Origin: an uncultured Anaerosolibacter sp.
Lineage (GTDB): Bacteria > Bacillota_A > Clostridia > Peptostreptococcales > Thermotaleaceae
Direction of reading: 5' to 3'
Assembly: GCA_937948705.1 (NCBI GenBank)
Contig: CALECF010000153.1
Location: 1 to 12,338, forward strand
DNA: 12,338 nucleotides
The notes under the pieces were generated by a model. The model did not search any database and was not told the DNA's origin. It saw nothing but the letters and a program-made list of their open reading frames with translations. This document shows, piece after piece, positions 7,954 through 12,338 of this stretch. Position 1 is the first letter of the stretch; the number at the start of each line of letters is the position of its first letter. A program made the position numbers and the translations under genes.

Positions 7954-9483
7954 TTAACATGATCTCTGTTCTAATGCTGTATTTACCGCCTTTAGCAGTT
8001 TTCCTGATTTCAATAACCCATAGGCCTTCTTGATATCCACTGTCAGATTTCGGTCCTCGTCTAGGAAAGGGATCTCAGATCGGATCGCTTCATAGGCTGC
8101 CTTTGTGCCAACACCTAGACGAGTAGCCTTTCGCAGGTCAATGGCTTGGGCACCATGAATGAGCTCTATTCCTAGTATATAAAGGAGATTGTCTACGATT
8201 TTACCTGTTTTTTCAACCACCAAGGGTGAGTTATTGGCATGATCCTCAATGTCGCCTGCCAAAGAAAAATAATCCGCCGTGCAGGGGTTCGAGAGATGAC
8301 GAATTTCCGTATCCAATGCCGTAAAGGTTTTCTGTATGGTACCATAGGCGATAACCCTGGTATCCGCCGGTGTGAGGAAACGGGATAAGCCTGTGAATCG
8401 AGGTGTTCCCAGTTTAATAATTCGATGACATACATTTCGGGATAGATGACTTAAGGCAATACCTAACATCTCAAAACCAAGGACCCAGGTGGTGACCTCG
8501 TAGTTTGAGCAAGAAATCATTCTACGTTCCTCCATGAGTAGGCAGGGATTATCATCTGATGAGTTTAGCTGAATATCCATGTATTTTATCACATAGGCTA
8601 GGGCATCCCGTACAGAACCATGAAGCTGACAAGATCCCCTTAAACTCAATGGATCCTGGAGGGCATCGGTGACACCTGGCAGCCACAGGTAACTTCCCTC
8701 TAGGTATTTCCGTACCATTTCCGCTGTATGTGCTTGGCCTGGGAAAGGCCGTACCCTATAGGCAGCTGGATCTAGGGGTGATACATTGCCCTTATACCCT
8801 TCTAACGTCAAAGCATACACAATATCTGCCATGGTGATCAAATCTAGGGTATCCTTGAGTATCACTGCGCCCTTACCCGCTGCTAAGGCATTGGAGCTTA
8901 CAATGGCTAAACCATCCTTTGGTCCTAGGACGATGGATGACAAACCGGCTTTTTCCAAAGCCTCCCCTGCATCCATCCGAATGCCATGATAGTGAACCTC
9001 TCCTTCCCCTATCATGGCAAGACCTATATGGGAGAGACAAGCAATGTCCCCTTCGCCTACAGACCCTCTTTCTGGAAGAACAGGGTGAATTCTATGGTTT
9101 AGCATATCCTTATACATGGCGACAATGGCAGGCTGAATCCCAGTACAGCCGACCAGCAGGGTATTTAATCGTACCAGCAACACAGCCCGCACCACCTCTT
9201 CCGTGGCTTCTGGCTCTACAGCCACACAATGGGCCAAGATCAAATTACGATTGTATTCTTGATAATACTTTGAAACAATCTGACGGTCTTTGTTTAATCC
9301 TACCCCCCGATTAAAACCGTACACTGGCACATCACTCTCTGCCAACTCATAGACCAATCTCCGTCCACCCTCAATTCGACCCATGGCTTCTGGGCAAATA
9401 TCTACCTTGACATATTCCCTTGCAACAGCCGCTACATCTTTTATGGTCAAACTGCCCCCATCCAATATCAGAGTCCGCTCCAT
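7954..9483 (-). CDS. Histidine/phenylalanine ammonia-lyase family protein lacking the MIO-forming triad
   Basis: The 509-residue length and overall order match aromatic amino acid lyases (HAL/PAL/TAL), which use an MIO electrophile made from Ala-Ser-Gly. Family parts present: the loop tyrosine Tyr55 in VYGFNRGVG, His85 in NLILAHC, QDPxSLR at 276-282 with Arg282, SSDDNP at 308-313, and Glu413 in IEDHANNS. The MIO site normally reads GSVGASGDLAPLSH; here it is GSVGEGDIACLSH (140-152), one residue shorter, with no serine to cyclise. Two other positions also differ: the usual LALLNGT is LAIVSSN (192-197), and the active-site Tyr in QDPYSLR is Leu279. A conventional MIO-dependent lyase reaction is therefore doubtful. 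It follows the hydroxylase large subunit by 23 bases with a GGGGGAGG ribosome binding site, so the two probably work together. True substrate unknown. Confidence 0.85.
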   Translation of the reverse strand: MERTLILDGGSLTIKDVAAVAREYVKVDICPEAMGRIEGGRRLVYELAESDVPVYGFNRGVGLNKDRQIVSKYYQEYNRNLILAHCVAVEPEATEEVVRAVLLVRLNTLLVGCTGIQPAIVAMYKDMLNHRIHPVLPERGSVGEGDIACLSHIGLAMIGEGEVHYHGIRMDAGEALEKAGLSSIVLGPKDGLAIVSSNALAAGKGAVILKDTLDLITMADIVYALTLEGYKGNVSPLDPAAYRVRPFPGQAHTAEMVRKYLEGSYLWLPGVTDALQDPLSLRGSCQLHGSVRDALAYVIKYMDIQLNSSDDNPCLLMEERRMISCSNYEVTTWVLGFEMLGIALSHLSRNVCHRIIKLGTPRFTGLSRFLTPADTRVIAYGTIQKTFTALDTEIRHLSNPCTADYFSLAGDIEDHANNSPLVVEKTGKIVDNLLYILGIELIHGAQAIDLRKATRLGVGTKAAYEAIRSEIPFLDEDRNLTVDIKKAYGLLKSGKLLKAVNTALEQRSC

Positions 9484-9506
9484 ATCCTCACAACCTCCCC
9501 CTCACG

Positions 9507-11753
9507 TTATTCTATTGCTCTCTTCCCTACAATGGCTGCCAACACCTTTTCAGGTGTTGCAGGCAGAGATGCAATCCTTGTATCTAAAGCATGATTAATC
9601 CCATTGATTACCGCTGGTGCAATGGGTACCGTACTGATTTCCCCAATACTCTTTGCGCCAAAAGGACCCAGTGCTTCGCCTTCTTCCACCAATAAAATAT
9701 CTACATCTGGCATATCTGGTGCATTGACCATATGATATTTACTCAAGCTATCCCCCGTGATTCTGCCCTTGTCATCCACGTGGATTTCTTCCGATAGGGC
9801 AAACCCAATCCCCATCTGTATGGCACCTTGGATTTGACCCTCTACAAAGCCTCGGTTAATAGCCTTTCCAATATCGTAAACAGCCAATACCTCTAGCACC
9901 TTTACCAAACCCGTATAGGTATCTACTTCCACCTCAACGAAGTTCACCCCATAGCTGGCAGGATTACCTGGAGATTGATAGGTATGGGATATAAAAATGT
10001 CTTCTTGAAATTGGTGCTGTACTTTTAGAATCATTTCTCCATACCCTAATTTATTTCCTTCATTTGTGTGACACCAGACCATGCCGTCTTCCATTCTTAG
10101 TTCACTCTGCTCACATTGCAAGATTCTTGCAGCAAAAGCAGTAAACTTCTCCTTCGCCATTTCCGCCACTTTTTTAGCGCAACCGCCACAAACGAATGTG
10201 ACACGACTTGCTTGGGTGCCTGCTGAATCATAAGGACTTATTTCCGTATCTCCTTCTGGAGCATAAATTTTACTTACCTCTATGTCCAGTACTTCGGCAA
10301 CGATTTGTTTTATCGTCACAATGGTGCCACAGCCTAAGTCATGGAGTGCCCCATTTAAGAAAACCTCTCCATCCTCAGTCATCCGCAGGGTCATGGTGAT
10401 AAAATCAGGATAAGCACCATGATATCCATTGCCATGGGTGGCACAAGCCATGCCAACCCCTTTCACATATCGCCCACTCTGCCTCGGTCTATTCCATCGT
10501 TCTCTCCACTGAAATGCTTCTGCCCCTTGTAGAACACAGTCAATAATCCTTGCATTTCCTAAATCTGGACCACCAATAGGGTCTTTGTCATAGGGATGCA
10601 CAAGATTCTTCAATCGAAGGTCTAAGGGGTCCATTTTTAATGCCTTGGCCACCGTATCAAGATTAATCTCCGTTAAGGCATGGATTTGTGGCGATCCATA
10701 TCCTCTGCACGCCCCTCCGATCGGTGTATTGGTATGAACCATTTCTCCAACAAACCTTTGATTTTGAATTTTATAAAGACGAAAGGATTTTTTCCCCATG
10801 GCTAAGGTTACCGCTGTTGCATTGGTATGGTAAGCCCCTGCATCCACTAGCATATGGATATCCCGAGCCAGAATATTTCCCCACGCATCTACGGCAGTCT
10901 TCACCTTTCCTATGGTAGCAGTCCTGGTCCTTGTGCCAATGATACTTTCCCTTCGGTCCATCTGGAGCTTTACGGGTGCACCGAGGGCATAGGCAAGAAA
11001 GGCCACCACTGGTTCAAGAACAGGCTGGCCTTTCCCCCCAAAAGAACCTCCCGTCGGCGTTTTTATCACGCGAATCTTATTTAAGGAGAGTCCGAGAATC
11101 TCTGCCACCAATAATCGAACCTGATGCACCACCTGACAAGGGGTCCATATGATAATTTTTCCATAGGGATCTGTAGTCGCTAAACAGACATGGGTTTCCA
11201 TTGCACCATGATGTACCTTTTGCGTCTCCACTCGATCCTCAACGATCAAATAAGCGGCTTCCATTTCCTTATTCGGCTCACCGCATCGAATTTCTTTGGT
11301 TCCTATTTGGTAGCCTATACTTTCGCAAGCCCTTTCTGCATGAATCAAGGCAGGCTGTTCTTCATAGATTACCTCTATCAAATCAACGGCATGCTCAGCC
11401 GTCTGCCGATCTTTCGCTACAACAGCACCAATACGATCACCTATAAACCTCACTTCCTGAGTAAACAAAACTTCATCCTTCACAAGTTCCTGCCCAACAT
11501 ACCATTGATGGGAATTGTATTTGGTGCCTGGGGAGTTCTGGTAGGTAAAGATCTCAATCACCCCTGGTAGTGCTTTGGCCTTGGATATATCCATAGCCTT
11601 AATCCTACCATGGGAAACACTGCTCAAAATGAGTTTCCCATATAGCATCCCTGGCATTTCCATATCTCCAGTATATTTGATCTTACCCGTTACCTTTTCC
11701 CGAATGTCATGAAGGGGTAGTGTTTTCCCCACATACTTGAGTTCTTCCTTCAT
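9507..11753 (-). CDS. Molybdenum hydroxylase large (molybdopterin-binding) subunit, xanthine dehydrogenase family
   Basis: Catalytic subunit of a xanthine dehydrogenase-type enzyme that hydroxylates a carbon, usually in an N-heterocycle or aldehyde, with water. It has 748 residues. The N-terminal a/b hammerhead domain covers about 15-135. The molybdopterin domain carries HHGAMETH (181-188), PTGGSFGGKGQP (233-244), GACRGYGSPQ (347-356), and GAKSIGEISTVP with the presumed active-site Glu705. The substrate-side stretch where xanthine dehydrogenases often have KRHP reads GTRTRTAT (273-280), so xanthine itself is not assured. The start overlaps the stop of the FAD subunit (ATGA) and is preceded by a near-perfect AGGAGGTGAT site, implying translational coupling. 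No iron-sulfur subunit is in view; it may lie upstream beyond the window. Family is certain, substrate is not. Confidence 0.93.
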   Translation of the reverse strand: MKEELKYVGKTLPLHDIREKVTGKIKYTGDMEMPGMLYGKLILSSVSHGRIKAMDISKAKALPGVIEIFTYQNSPGTKYNSHQWYVGQELVKDEVLFTQEVRFIGDRIGAVVAKDRQTAEHAVDLIEVIYEEQPALIHAERACESIGYQIGTKEIRCGEPNKEMEAAYLIVEDRVETQKVHHGAMETHVCLATTDPYGKIIIWTPCQVVHQVRLLVAEILGLSLNKIRVIKTPTGGSFGGKGQPVLEPVVAFLAYALGAPVKLQMDRRESIIGTRTRTATIGKVKTAVDAWGNILARDIHMLVDAGAYHTNATAVTLAMGKKSFRLYKIQNQRFVGEMVHTNTPIGGACRGYGSPQIHALTEINLDTVAKALKMDPLDLRLKNLVHPYDKDPIGGPDLGNARIIDCVLQGAEAFQWRERWNRPRQSGRYVKGVGMACATHGNGYHGAYPDFITMTLRMTEDGEVFLNGALHDLGCGTIVTIKQIVAEVLDIEVSKIYAPEGDTEISPYDSAGTQASRVTFVCGGCAKKVAEMAKEKFTAFAARILQCEQSELRMEDGMVWCHTNEGNKLGYGEMILKVQHQFQEDIFISHTYQSPGNPASYGVNFVEVEVDTYTGLVKVLEVLAVYDIGKAINRGFVEGQIQGAIQMGIGFALSEEIHVDDKGRITGDSLSKYHMVNAPDMPDVDILLVEEGEALGPFGAKSIGEISTVPIAPAVINGINHALDTRIASLPATPEKVLAAIVGKRAIE

Positions 11754-12338
11754 TCCATCACCTCCTGGCCCAAGAAGTCTTTAAATAGTTTATAGAATAA
11801 GCTGCTGGCTAATCCTCTGATAGCTTCTCGCTTATATTCTTGAGAAGTTCTGCCAGGAATCGCTAAATCCACCTGGTTCATGAGCCCCTGCACAAATTCC
11901 TCCTTTAATTCCTTAGAAATTCGTTTTTGGTGTAATACTTGTTCTACTATTTCTGACGCAAAGGCCTTGGACCCTAATGCACCTAAAACCACCTTTACCT
12001 CTTCAATACGCTCTCCTTGCTTTGATACTTTTACCAATATGGCTGCATTGAGTTTTGCAATCGTTACCGTGGATCTACTTCCGACTTTTTCAAAGCTGCT
12101 CCTATAGCATTCATTTCTTAAGGGTAGGAGGATACCTATGATGGCCTCTCCTCTCCTTAGACTCGTTCTTCTTTGTCCGAGAACAATTTCTGCCAGAGGT
12201 CTTATATATACTTCTCCATTCCCATTCATCACCTGAATTCGTGCATCTAGGGCCATGAGCGCAGGGATAGAATCCGCACCTGGAAAAGCATTGGCAACAT
12301 TTCCTCCAATGGTTGCTGCGTTTCGTATCTGGGTGGAC
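11750..12338 (-). CDS. Molybdenum hydroxylase medium (FAD-binding) subunit, C-terminal part, cut by the window edge
   Basis: Passes electrons from the molybdenum subunit through FAD. The reading frame is open to the right window edge: above the internal Met at 12256 it reads STQIRNAATIGGNVANAFPG, which contains the FAD-binding TIGGN motif, so 12256 is not the true start. About 195 residues are present; full medium subunits are usually about 280-290, so about 90 N-terminal residues are missing. LMALDAR, then PLAEIVLGQRRTSLRRGEAI and the C-terminal CO-dehydrogenase-flavoprotein-type domain (KLNAAILVKV, VVLGALG) follow in order. Its TGA overlaps the ATG of the large subunit by four bases. First visible gene of the hydroxylase operon; its promoter is outside. 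Confidence 0.93.
   Translation of the reverse strand, partial: STQIRNAATIGGNVANAFPGADSIPALMALDARIQVMNGNGEVYIRPLAEIVLGQRRTSLRRGEAIIGILLPLRNECYRSSFEKVGSRSTVTIAKLNAAILVKVSKQGERIEEVKVVLGALGSKAFASEIVEQVLHQKRISKELKEEFVQGLMNQVDLAIPGRTSQEYKREAIRGLASSLFYKLFKDFLGQEVME

Noticed and set aside
8193..8435. 80-codon ORF on the minus strand in another frame
   Set aside because: It lies wholly inside the ammonia-lyase-like gene, which keeps its family motifs through this interval.
9046..9063. Loss of the MIO triad as a sequencing or frameshift error
   Set aside because: The frame is intact on both sides, exactly one codon is missing relative to the family, and other active-site positions differ too, which an error would not explain.
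11750..12256. Complete 168-residue FAD-subunit gene starting at 12256
   Set aside because: The frame continues upstream to the window edge with the FAD-binding TIGGN motif, so the Met at 12256 is internal and the gene is partial.

Overview
The window reads as a chromosomal segment from a low-to-moderate GC Gram-positive anaerobe of the class Clostridia. The reasons are strong AGGAGG-type ribosome binding sites, AT-rich spacers with short intrinsic terminators, a purine riboswitch, and a gene set of LarC, a single-chain pyruvate carboxylase and a molybdenum hydroxylase. An Alkaliphilus-like organism is a guess from general style and was not tested. Almost everything lies on the minus strand; the only convincing plus-strand gene is a 60-codon membrane protein.

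Reading along the minus strand from right to left: (1) 12338-7954 is an operon with the C-terminal part of an FAD-binding molybdenum hydroxylase subunit, the molybdopterin subunit (4-base ATGA overlap), and a histidine/phenylalanine ammonia-lyase family protein that lacks the Ala-Ser-Gly triad needed for the MIO cofactor. It ends in a hairpin terminator. (2) 7777-4340 is a complete single-chain pyruvate carboxylase with its own promoter. It ends in a strong hairpin shared with the convergent small membrane-protein gene at 4039-4221. (3) 3955-2757 is larC (nickel-pincer cofactor synthesis), split into two frames that join by a -1 shift at a run of nine A residues. (4) 2738-2532 is a compact control region holding the larC terminator, the guaB promoter, a guanine riboswitch aptamer and a terminator/antiterminator switch. 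(5) 2454-994 is guaB, followed by guaA (901 to the left edge, partial). The two are separated by a heptamer-repeat inverted repeat.

guaB and guaA perform the two steps from IMP to GMP, and the riboswitch gives feedback by guanine. Pyruvate carboxylase supplies oxaloacetate. LarC makes the nickel cofactor of lactate racemase-type enzymes, none of which is in view. The hydroxylase plus ammonia-lyase-like pair looks like a catabolic module for an unidentified, possibly N-heterocyclic, substrate. It is the least understood part of the window. The two most interesting signals are the MIO-less ammonia-lyase homologue beside a molybdenum hydroxylase and the frameshifted larC.
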